Assembly: GCA_017480345.1 (NCBI GenBank)
Contig: JAFVAU010000030.1
Coordinates: 1-39,498, forward strand
Reading direction: 5' to 3'
Source: Bacteroidales bacterium
GTDB lineage: Bacteria; Bacteroidota; Bacteroidia; Bacteroidales; UBA932
Length of the DNA: 39,498 bases
Notes under the pieces: model-generated
Databases searched by the model: none
Told to the model about the DNA's origin: nothing
The model's input: the letters and a program-made list of their open reading frames with translations, nothing else
Position numbers and translations under genes: made by a program
Shown here: positions 33,891 through 39,498 of the stretch, in pieces
Position numbering within the stretch: position 1 is the stretch's first letter
Layout: each line of letters starts with the position of its first letter

Positions 33891-34234
33891 TTTTTCAGCA
33901 GTTCATCGATGTGCTCTGCGTAGTCCAGGGTGGTGTCCAGATAGAAAATCAGTTCCGGCACTATGCGGAGCTGTTTGGCCACAACATGCCCCAGTTCTCC
34001 GCGGAGGGCCTTGTTGTTCTCTTCCAGGATGCCCATCACGGCCTCCTGTTTGGCCGACGGGAAGATGCTCACGAACACCTTGGCAACAGACAGATCCGGG
34101 CTCACGCGAACCTCGCTCACGGTTACCAGGGCGCCGTCAAAAGCGGCCATCCCCTTGGAACGGATTATCTCTGCCAGGGCTTTCTGAAGCTCCCGGGCCA
34201 CTTTCAGTTGTCTTGTGCTTGCAGGTTTTTCCAT
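33887..34234 (-). CDS. rbfA: Ribosome-binding factor A
   Basis: A 115-residue KH-fold factor for maturation of the 30S subunit at the 16S rRNA 5' end. The sequence carries the family features RQLKVARELQKALAEIIRSK, VTVSEVRVSPDLSVAKVFVS and the closing LRIVPELIFYLDTTLDYAEHIDELL. Length is normal. It overlaps the tyrS stop by one base and the permease start by four, in the middle of a tightly packed operon. Confidence 0.95.
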   Translation of the reverse strand: MEKPASTRQLKVARELQKALAEIIRSKGMAAFDGALVTVSEVRVSPDLSVAKVFVSIFPSAKQEAVMGILEENNKALRGELGHVVAKQLRIVPELIFYLDTTLDYAEHIDELLKK

Positions 34235-35520
34235 TATTTAATGTGAATAATGAAATAGTTCTTCTTGCCCTTCTGGGCCAGGATGTAATGGCCGTTCACG
34301 ATATCGGCCTCGGTGACATCGGCATTGATGTCCGTCACCTTGTCCTTGTTGATGGCGATGCCGTTACCCTGTACCATCTTGCGGGCTTCGCCCTTGGAGG
34401 GCAGGATGGCGGTTTTCACGGCCAGGAGGTCCAGGATGTTGCAGGGGAGGTCCTCTTTGGCGATGTCAAAGGAGGGCACGTCTCCGAAAACGGCCAGGAA
34501 AGTGCGCTCATCCAGCTTTTTAAGGTCTTCGGAATTGCCGCCGAAGAGCATGCGGGAGGCGGCCACGGCCTTGTCGTAGGCTTCCTGTCCGTGACACATG
34601 ACGGTGACCTCGCGGGCCAGCACCTGCTGCAGTTCGCGGGCGCCGGGGTTCTCGCGGTGGCGGGCAATCAGCGCCTCGATGGTCTCGCGGTCCAGCAGGG
34701 TGAAAATCTTGATGTAGCTCTCGGCGTCGTTATCGGCCACGTTGAGCCAGAACTGGTAGAACTCGTAGGGGGAGGTGCGCTCCGCGTCCAGCCAGATGTT
34801 GCCCTTCTCGGTTTTGCCGAATTTGGTGCCGTCGGCCTTGCGGATGAGCGGGCAGGTGAGGGCGAACGCTTCGCCTCCGTCCATGCGGCGGATGAGCTCG
34901 GAGCCCGTGGTGATGTTGCCCCACTGGTCGCTTCCGCCCAGCTGCAGGATGCAGCCCTTGTTCTTCCAGAGCCAGTAGAAATCGTAGCCCTGCATGAGCT
35001 GGTAGCTGAATTCCGTGAAGGACATGCCTTCGGAGGAATCGCGCTGCAGGCGCTTTTTCACGCTGTCCTTGGCCATCATGTAGTTGACGGTGATATGCTT
35101 GCCGATGTCGCGGATGAAGTTGATGAAGGTATAGTCCTTCATCCAGTCGTAATTGTTCACCAGCTCCGCCTTGTTGGGGGCGTCGGAATCGAAGTCCAGG
35201 AAGCGGGACAGCTGGGCCTTGATGCAGGCCACGTTGTGGTTGAGGGTGGCCTCGTCCAGCAGGTTCCTTTCGGCCGATTTCATGGAAGGGTCTCCGATCA
35301 TGCCGGTGGCCCCGCCCACCAGGGCGTACGGCTTGTGCCCGCAGCTCTGGAAATGCTTCAGTATCATTACGCTCACCAGGTGGCCGATGTGCAGGGAATC
35401 GGCCGTGGGGTCAATGCCCACATAGGCCGCCTTGGGCCCTTCCATCAGCTTTTCTTCCGTTCCGGGCATGATGTCCTGGATCATGCCTCTCCACCTGAGT
35501 TCTTCTACAAAATTTTTCAT
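34234..35520 (-). CDS. tyrS: Tyrosyl-tRNA synthetase
   Basis: A 428-residue class I synthetase charging tRNA-Tyr. HIGH is at 44-47 and the KMSKS-equivalent KFGKT at 233-237. [14 protein letters not shown] (66-79) and [12 protein letters not shown] (192-203) are tyrosine-binding family motifs. An S4-like RNA-binding domain fills the last 80 residues. It is the first gene of the operon tyrS-rbfA-lolE-like-fecD-fecE. A minus-strand TATCTTTG (35541-35548) lies 20 bases before the start. Confidence 0.97.
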   Translation of the reverse strand: MKNFVEELRWRGMIQDIMPGTEEKLMEGPKAAYVGIDPTADSLHIGHLVSVMILKHFQSCGHKPYALVGGATGMIGDPSMKSAERNLLDEATLNHNVACIKAQLSRFLDFDSDAPNKAELVNNYDWMKDYTFINFIRDIGKHITVNYMMAKDSVKKRLQRDSSEGMSFTEFSYQLMQGYDFYWLWKNKGCILQLGGSDQWGNITTGSELIRRMDGGEAFALTCPLIRKADGTKFGKTEKGNIWLDAERTSPYEFYQFWLNVADNDAESYIKIFTLLDRETIEALIARHRENPGARELQQVLAREVTVMCHGQEAYDKAVAASRMLFGGNSEDLKKLDERTFLAVFGDVPSFDIAKEDLPCNILDLLAVKTAILPSKGEARKMVQGNGIAINKDKVTDINADVTEADIVNGHYILAQKGKKNYFIIHIK

Positions 35521-35540
35521 CGCTTTTGAGTTATATCATG

Positions 35541-35548
35541 CAAAGATA
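35541..35548 (-). promoter_or_regulatory. -7 box for the tyrS operon
   Basis: TATCTTTG on the minus strand fits the Bacteroidetes -7 element, with a weak T-rich -33 region. It would drive the five-gene operon. Confidence 0.6.
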
Positions 35549-35638
35549 CGGAAATTTTACCGGAAAACACCATACTGCCCGCGGGACCGTGTTCTCCTGC
35601 CGCTTTGGCAGGCGCTTCTGCTTGTATGGTCGTTTTGG

Positions 35639-35751
35639 TTGGTGACAACTAACTCGCTGATTCTCATACACTTCCTGTACATTTCTCGTTCGATTTTTGA
35701 ACGAGAAATGTTGTATAAGGGCATGAGTGTCAATCACTTAGCTGTCACCAA
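35639..35751. mobile_element. MITE-like 113-bp palindromic element with 6-bp direct repeats
   Basis: The element is an imperfect palindrome with 53-base arms (39 of 53 positions pair) around a 7-base loop. The outer ends TTGGTGACAACT (35639-35650) and AGCTGTCACCAA (35740-35751) pair at 11 of 12 positions. The inner arms ACATTTCTCGTTC (35679-35691 and complement 35699-35711) are perfect. TTTTGG stands directly outside each end (35633-35638 and 35752-35757), like a target-site duplication. It is AT-rich in a GC-rich setting and encodes no protein. Confidence 0.65.
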
Positions 35752-35823
35752 TTTTGGGGCCGATGGCCCCGCACCTGCGCCGGAACCGTTGCCAAATGGC
35801 AGAATAATCGCTATCTTAGTGGC

Positions 35824-36498
35824 ATGAAAAAAGCAATCTTCACCCTCACCCTTTTGCTGGGCCTGTCTGCGATGGCGGGAGCCCAGGAGACGCCCGAGCA
35901 TGACTGGGCCCAGTTTGGACGCTATTCGGCCGATAATACCCAGCGCGCGGGGAAAGCGCCCGTGGCGGTTATCATGGGAGACTCCATCACCGACGGCTGG
36001 CTGCAGCAGGATCCGGCTTTCTTCGAGGACAACAACATCGCCGGCCGGGGCATCAGCGGCCAGGTGACTTCGCAGATGCTGGTCCGTTTCCGCCGGGATG
36101 TGGTGGACCTGCATCCCCGCTATGTGGTGATTGTGGCCGGCATCAACGACATTGCCCGGAACAATGGCTACATCTCGGAAGAGAACATCATGGGTAACAT
36201 CGAGTCTATGTGCGAACTGGCGGCGGTGCACGGCATCGTCCCCGTGCTCACCACCCTTTTCCCCGCCGGAAAGATTGGCTGGCGCCCCGGCATCACCGAT
36301 GCGCTGGAGCAAGTGAAGTCCCTCAACGGGAAAATCCGTGCCTATGCCCGGGCAAGCGGTCTGCAGTGCATTGACTTTGAGCCCCTGATGGCCGATGAAA
36401 ACGGCATCACCCACAGCGACCTCTGCACAGACGGCATCCACCCCACGTTGGAGGGATACAAAGTTCTGGAAGAAGCTGTTCTGAAAGCGCTTAAATAG
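35824..36498 (+). CDS. Secreted SGNH/GDSL hydrolase
   Basis: A 224-residue exported esterase/lipase of the platelet-activating-factor acetylhydrolase-like SGNH group. The signal peptide ends AGAQ (about residue 21). Block I is GDSITDGW at 52-59 with the nucleophile Ser54, block III is GIND around 106-109, and the Asp203/His206 pair lies in CTDGIHPT. Such enzymes remove acetyl groups from sugars or xylan, or act on lipids; the substrate is not known. A TATCTTAG box five bases before the start is a poor -7 match. The regulator gene begins five bases after its stop. Confidence 0.87.
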   Translation: MKKAIFTLTLLLGLSAMAGAQETPEHDWAQFGRYSADNTQRAGKAPVAVIMGDSITDGWLQQDPAFFEDNNIAGRGISGQVTSQMLVRFRRDVVDLHPRYVVIVAGINDIARNNGYISEENIMGNIESMCELAAVHGIVPVLTTLFPAGKIGWRPGITDALEQVKSLNGKIRAYARASGLQCIDFEPLMADENGITHSDLCTDGIHPTLEGYKVLEEAVLKALK

Positions 36499-36503
36499 CC
36501 CCT

Positions 36504-38123
36504 ATGAAGTCCTTGAGAATTACATACCTCTTCCGCCTCACATTTTTGTGCTTCGGGGTGATGGCATTAGGTGCATGCTCCGCCTGGAGGGACGCGAGGG
36601 GTGTTCTGTCCGAGGTGGAGACGTATGTGCAGGATTCTCCCGACAGTGCGCTCCTTGCCATGGAATCCATACCCCGTCCATTGCATCGGCTTCCATTTAT
36701 AAGGGGACCGTATGCTTTGCTTTATACCAGGGCCCAGGAGCGGGCGGGCATCTTGGTGACGGAAGACACCCTCATTCGGCACGCCGTCACTTACTACAGA
36801 TTGTTCGGTTCTTCTTCCCATCGTTTTCAGGCCTGGTATTATTTGGGCAGAGTTTATCAGAATGCAGGAAACAGAGGGGCGGCAATGGATGCCTATGTGA
36901 AGGCCGAGTCTATCCTGCCTGCGAAGGTAGAACCATATTTCTTATACAATCTTCATGCAGATAAATGTAATATTTATTCGGAAACCTTCGATTTTGACCG
37001 GGCACTGGAAGAAACATTCAAAGCTATCGGCTATGCCCGCTCGGCCAAGATGTCTCATTCTGAATTCCGCTGCTATTTGAATATCGTTTCCCTACTGTAC
37101 AACATTGAAAAGGATACAACGGAAAGGGAAGGTCAATACCTGGACTCTGCTAAAATGAATTTGGGAAAGGCATCGTGGAAGGGGAGGATGGATTATTATG
37201 CCAAAAGGGCCTCCTATATGGTCCGTACAAAGTATCCTGCAGCGGAAATAGAACTGCTTTTGGACTCCGTTATAGCAGCGTGCCCGGATTCTTCTTACGG
37301 ATGTTGGGATTGGTGGGCCGACACATACAATCAGATTGGCAGGCCCCAAAAAGCGCTTTCTTCCATTGAGCGTTTACCTTCTAAGAGCCGGACGGCCTTG
37401 TCATATTCCATCTTAAGCGAAGTCTATGACAGTTTGAGGCAAGCGGGAAAGAGTTTGGAAGCATATAGGCGATATGTGGATATCTCCGATTCTCTGGATT
37501 TGATTCTTTTTAGGCAGGATACCCGTTTTATTGAAGAGAGACATGCAAACCAAATGCGCGTCAGGCGATATACAGATTATCTTATCTGGGGAAGTCTTTT
37601 TGTGATTGCGCTTGTGGCTTCGGCTATTTATTACGTAAGGCGTAAACGGGAGAAAGAGGGCAAGATGCTGGCTATGTATGAGGACCTAAAGGAAGAGTAT
37701 GAATCCCTTCAGCAAATGTCGCAAGGAACAGATGAGGTAAGTAAGCGGGCAAAGGATTTGCTGGGCGTTCGCATGCGCGCCCTGGGGGCCTTCCTCACGG
37801 AAGAACAGCCCCGGTCACTGGATAAAGTGGCTTCCCGGCTGGAAACACTTACGGAAAACAGGAAGGAATTGGTGGAAACCATGGGGTTATTGTTTGGGGT
37901 TTACCATCCGCGCTTCGTTTCCATGCTGCTGGACTATAATCTGAATACTATTGAAGTTGGTTTCTGCTGCCTCTATGTCCTGGGGTTCCGCACAACGGAA
38001 ATCGGCGATGTGATTAACCGATCCGGCTACTACAATATAAGTAGTGATATCAGAAGGAAACTTCCCGTCGGAAATGTCCGGCTTTCCACCTGGCTCAATG
38101 AGAAGTTTCAACAGTTCGCCTGA
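36504..38123 (+). CDS. Membrane-anchored TPR protein with C-terminal HTH-like domain
   Basis: A 539-residue protein. It has a lipobox-like signal (GVMALGACS, Cys25), about 300 residues of TPR-type helical repeats in the periplasm (for example RFQAWYYLGRVYQNAGN, ALEETFKAIGYARSAK), and one membrane helix at about 357-377. A short coiled coil (KEEYESLQQM) follows, then a cytoplasmic C-terminus with LNTIEVGFCCLYVLGFRTTEIGDVINRSG, which resembles a LuxR-type helix-turn-helix. Bacteroidetes have many such TPR-TM-HTH regulators of unknown signal. It ends at a strong terminator; the operator-like array and small lipoprotein gene follow. It may control them, by inference from position. Confidence 0.75.
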   Translation: MKSLRITYLFRLTFLCFGVMALGACSAWRDARGVLSEVETYVQDSPDSALLAMESIPRPLHRLPFIRGPYALLYTRAQERAGILVTEDTLIRHAVTYYRLFGSSSHRFQAWYYLGRVYQNAGNRGAAMDAYVKAESILPAKVEPYFLYNLHADKCNIYSETFDFDRALEETFKAIGYARSAKMSHSEFRCYLNIVSLLYNIEKDTTEREGQYLDSAKMNLGKASWKGRMDYYAKRASYMVRTKYPAAEIELLLDSVIAACPDSSYGCWDWWADTYNQIGRPQKALSSIERLPSKSRTALSYSILSEVYDSLRQAGKSLEAYRRYVDISDSLDLILFRQDTRFIEERHANQMRVRRYTDYLIWGSLFVIALVASAIYYVRRKREKEGKMLAMYEDLKEEYESLQQMSQGTDEVSKRAKDLLGVRMRALGAFLTEEQPRSLDKVASRLETLTENRKELVETMGLLFGVYHPRFVSMLLDYNLNTIEVGFCCLYVLGFRTTEIGDVINRSGYYNISSDIRRKLPVGNVRLSTWLNEKFQQFA

Positions 38124-38181
38124 ACATTCATCATCAAGACAGTGGAACTTTTTTCTTACATCTTTCTATCTTCTTGACAAT

Positions 38182-38214
38182 AAAGACCTGAGGCAAAGTC
38201 CTCAGGTCTTTTTC
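38182..38214 (+). terminator. Terminator after the TPR regulator gene
   Basis: AAAGACCTGAGG pairs perfectly with CCTCAGGTCTTT around CAAAGT, followed by TTT. It lies 58 bases after the stop. Confidence 0.9.
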
Positions 38215-38234
38215 GCGTGTGCAAAAAGGCCAGA

Positions 38235-38336
38235 TTAGAAACTTTTTCGTCATATTAGAAACGGGAATTGTAAACGATTGATAATCAGCATACATTTTCC
38301 TCATTTTGTTAGAAATATTTTTTTGTTGTTAGAAAC
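38235..38336 (+). promoter_or_regulatory. Array of four TTAGAAAC boxes in two 20-base-spaced pairs
   Basis: TTAGAAAC occurs at 38235-38242, 38255-38262 and 38329-38336, and TTAGAAAT at 38309-38316. Within each pair the boxes start exactly 20 bases apart, and the pairs start 74 bases apart, so all four fall on nearly the same face of the helix. The last box lies between the -33 and -7 elements of the promoter for the downstream lipoprotein gene. Confidence 0.6.
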
Positions 38337-38352
38337 TTGGTCGCGAACTTTG
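38322..38352 (+). promoter_or_regulatory. Promoter of the small lipoprotein cassette
   Basis: TTTG (38322-38325), 19 bases, then GAACTTTG (38345-38352). This fits TTTG/TAnnTTTG except for the first base of the -7 box. The fourth TTAGAAAC box fills the spacer. The leader to the ATG at 38471 is about 110 bases. Confidence 0.55.
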
Positions 38353-38414
38353 TAAAAGAAAAAGGACCTTGGGCCGGTAAGATTCACCCATCCCCAAGGC
38401 GCAGTGACCACCAG
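38352..38414 (+). repeat. Leader repeat, copy 1
   Basis: GTAAAAGA (38352-38359), TAAGATT (38378-38384) and AAGGCGCAGTGACCACCAG (38396-38414) recur in the same order at 39287-39357. The first two are 26 bases apart in both copies. The last block differs by one base. Confidence 0.55.
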
Positions 38415-38470
38415 CTGTGTAACTCAATGGGGAATAATAATATGGTATTTTTTAAAAATTATTGAAAACA

Positions 38471-39001
38471 ATGAAAAAATATTTATTCTCGTTTGTAATA
38501 GCTGCTATCTGCTTAACTCCCTCTTGCTCGCGCTTTAGTAGCGAGAATACTCAAAGCGTTAATGAGTCGAACCAGTCTACGAAAATCTTCATTAATAAAG
38601 TTACTTCGCTCCATGGTATTTATGGTACTAAATCAGGAGATCTTTCAGAAGAGGATGCTGTTGCTATGATGGTTCCTCTTTTGGAAGCGTCCAAGGATTA
38701 TCTGCAGTCGAATTACTATTATTTTGAAGAAGATTTTGAAACACCTGATGACCCTCGTATTTCGTGGGTAGCCTTGGCTGTCGCAGAGTATGATATGCAA
38801 ATGTCCAACCAGACAAAATCAACGCTTGGAGGGTGCGTATTAGAGGCACTTGGGGTTAGAGATGTTATAGATAGCCTTGGTAAGGCAGCATTAAAAAAGA
38901 TAGCTAAAGTAGTGGCAAAACAAGCATTAAAGAGAGCAATTCCATATGTCGGTGCAGCCATCACAGCATATGCATTTGTTGATTGCATGTTGGATGAATA
39001 A
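38471..39001 (+). CDS. Small lipoprotein with C-terminal amphipathic peptide (bacteriocin-like candidate)
   Basis: A 176-residue exported protein with the lipobox LTPSC (Cys19). The middle (about 20-115) is acidic and hydrophilic. After a Gly-Gly-Cys (about 120-122, TLGGC) the last 57 residues change character: they are basic and amphipathic (KAALKKIAKVVAKQALKRA), then hydrophobic (IPYVGAAITAYAFVDC) with a second Cys five residues from the end. A leader-plus-cationic-helix layout with two Cys recalls small bacteriocin precursors, but no named family is recognised with confidence. The ATG at 38471 was chosen over a TTG at 38462. The gene is much richer in AT than the chromosome. A tiny membrane protein gene follows nine bases later. 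Confidence 0.65.
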   Translation: MKKYLFSFVIAAICLTPSCSRFSSENTQSVNESNQSTKIFINKVTSLHGIYGTKSGDLSEEDAVAMMVPLLEASKDYLQSNYYYFEEDFETPDDPRISWVALAVAEYDMQMSNQTKSTLGGCVLEALGVRDVIDSLGKAALKKIAKVVAKQALKRAIPYVGAAITAYAFVDCMLDE

Positions 39002-39010
39002 TTCTACGCT

Positions 39011-39211
39011 ATGAGATCTCTTATTATTGCCATTATTTTTTTTATCGCAGCTATTTGGACCATTTTTGATCGGGTACGATTTGAAAGATCAACCAGAGCT
39101 CACAATGACAGTCAGTATGCATCCCTATATAGAGAGCATAGTCTCTGGAGAATTCTGTTATATACGCTTGTTGCCGTGATTTCAGCACTACGCTTTTGGG
39201 GAATAGAATGA
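39011..39211 (+). CDS. 66-residue two-helix membrane protein (possible immunity protein)
   Basis: A very small membrane protein with hydrophobic helices at about 3-19 and 47-63 and a charged loop between them (RVRFERSTRAHNDSQYASLYREHS). It starts nine bases after the lipoprotein stop, so it is in the same operon, and has the same AT-rich composition. Small two-helix proteins directly behind a peptide gene are often immunity proteins, but that is inference from size and position only. No family is recognised. Confidence 0.55.
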   Translation: MRSLIIAIIFFIAAIWTIFDRVRFERSTRAHNDSQYASLYREHSLWRILLYTLVAVISALRFWGIE

Positions 39212-39355
39212 CGATCTTCAATAGCCTTCCCTAAAATGTTTTTCAGCGCCCTCCGTGTTTGAGATTCCTGAGTTTTAAACGTGTCAGTAAAAGATAATTG
39301 ACTATCTCTCCTTAAGATTACTCAAAACGAGAAAGAATAAGGCGCAGTGATCACC
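39212..39355. other. Non-coding stretch with duplicated leader, before the IS end
   Basis: No gene is seen. It carries leader repeat copy 2 (39287-39357) and runs straight into the IS end at about 39356. No terminator was found after the membrane protein gene. Confidence 0.5.
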
Positions 39356-39357
39356 AG
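39287..39357 (+). repeat. Leader repeat, copy 2, cut by the IS
   Basis: GTAAAAGA (39287-39294), TAAGATT (39313-39319) and AAGGCGCAGTGATCACCAG (39339-39357) repeat the order of copy 1 at 38352-38414. The similarity ends where the IS begins, so any gene that followed this second leader lies beyond the insertion. Confidence 0.55.
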
Positions 39358-39498
39358 TATAGTACTTCCGTTTTTTAGACAGGTACCGTCCTGTTGTTAG
39401 TTAATGTCAAGCAGCCGACCGTAGGTAGAGCTTGCTTGGTATCTGTCGGTCGATTCCCTGGTGATGACGGTGATAGTTGTAGTCATCGATGAATCGAA
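39356..39498 (-). mobile_element. IS3-type insertion sequence, 3' end (right contig edge)
   Basis: This is the reverse complement of 101-243 with a single mismatch at 39474. The outer end lies near 39356, where similarity to the left copy stops. Confidence 0.85.
39407..39498 (-). CDS. IS3-family transposase OrfB, C-terminal fragment (second copy)
   Basis: The last 30 codons of the same transposase as at the left edge, read on the minus strand to a TGA at 39407-39409. One codon differs (Tyr here, Phe at 124-126 in the left copy), so the two edges come from two distinct IS copies and not from a circular assembly overlap of one copy. Confidence 0.8.
   Translation of the reverse strand, partial: RFIDDYNYHRHHQGIDRQIPSKLYLRSAA

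Noticed and set aside
35531-35737. A 68-codon minus-strand frame in the tyrS-SGNH gap
   Set aside because: It overlaps the palindromic MITE-like element and the tyrS promoter, and has no plausible domain.
38235-38336. The spaced TTAGAAAC repeats as a CRISPR array
   Set aside because: The repeats are only eight bases, there are just four, spacing is unequal between pairs, and no cas gene is present.
1-39498. The whole window as a composite transposon carried by its two end IS copies
   Set aside because: It contains essential chromosomal genes (tyrS, rplS, glmM, tRNAs) and the IS copies are only seen as contig edges, so a contig broken at repeats is the simpler reading.

Overview
The window looks like one complete contig from an uncultured, GC-rich member of the Bacteroidales, probably a gut or rumen genome. 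The evidence is a SusC/SusD pair, type B ribosomal protein L31, and repeated promoters of the Bacteroidetes type (TTTG, 19-20 bases, TAnnTTTG). Genus cannot be fixed from the sequence; a Cryptobacteroides-like lineage is only a guess. Both ends are pieces of the same IS3-type insertion sequence in opposite orientation, which probably explains why the assembly stops there.

Layout: (1) 1-243, the 3' end of an IS. (2) 300-2900, a mobilization module on the minus strand (accessory RHH protein, MobB-type relaxase, membrane protein, terminator) with a cluster of inverted repeats that looks like an oriT. No integrase is present. (3) 3044-11590, housekeeping genes: tRNA-Arg, rplS, grpE-dnaJ, two phosphatases, tRNA-Glu, a DMT protein, glmM joined to a DUF1343/NamZ-like gene, and rpmE2. 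(4) 11590-31039, a polysaccharide utilization locus for sialylated glycoproteins. A divergent GH2 beta-galactosidase faces a plus-strand run of susC, susD, an unusual esterase-esterase-M64 peptidase fusion, nanA, a nanM-like mutarotase, a small lipoprotein, GH20, GH33 sialidase, an MFS transporter and GH109. (5) 31040-35520, a minus-strand operon: tyrS, rbfA, a LolC/E-like permease, and a FecCD-type permease and ATPase. (6) 35521-39498, an accessory region: a 113-bp MITE-like palindrome, an SGNH hydrolase, a membrane-anchored TPR/HTH regulator, a direct-repeat operator array, an AT-rich pair encoding a small lipoprotein and a tiny two-helix membrane protein, a duplicated leader, and the second IS end.

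The sialic acid locus reads as a pathway. Esterases remove O-acetyl groups, GH33 releases sialic acid, GH2, GH20 and GH109 trim Gal, GlcNAc/GalNAc and alpha-GalNAc, and the M64 peptidase could cut the exposed protein. SusCD imports glycans, the MFS protein carries sialic acid across the inner membrane, the kelch mutarotase adjusts the anomer, and NanA splits Neu5Ac to ManNAc and pyruvate. A ManNAc epimerase is not in the window.

The most unusual items are the three-domain esterase/M64 fusion, the lipoprotein/membrane-protein cassette (possible bacteriocin and immunity pair) with its paired TTAGAAAC boxes and repeated leader, the MITE-like element, and palindromic repeats that have entered coding sequence.
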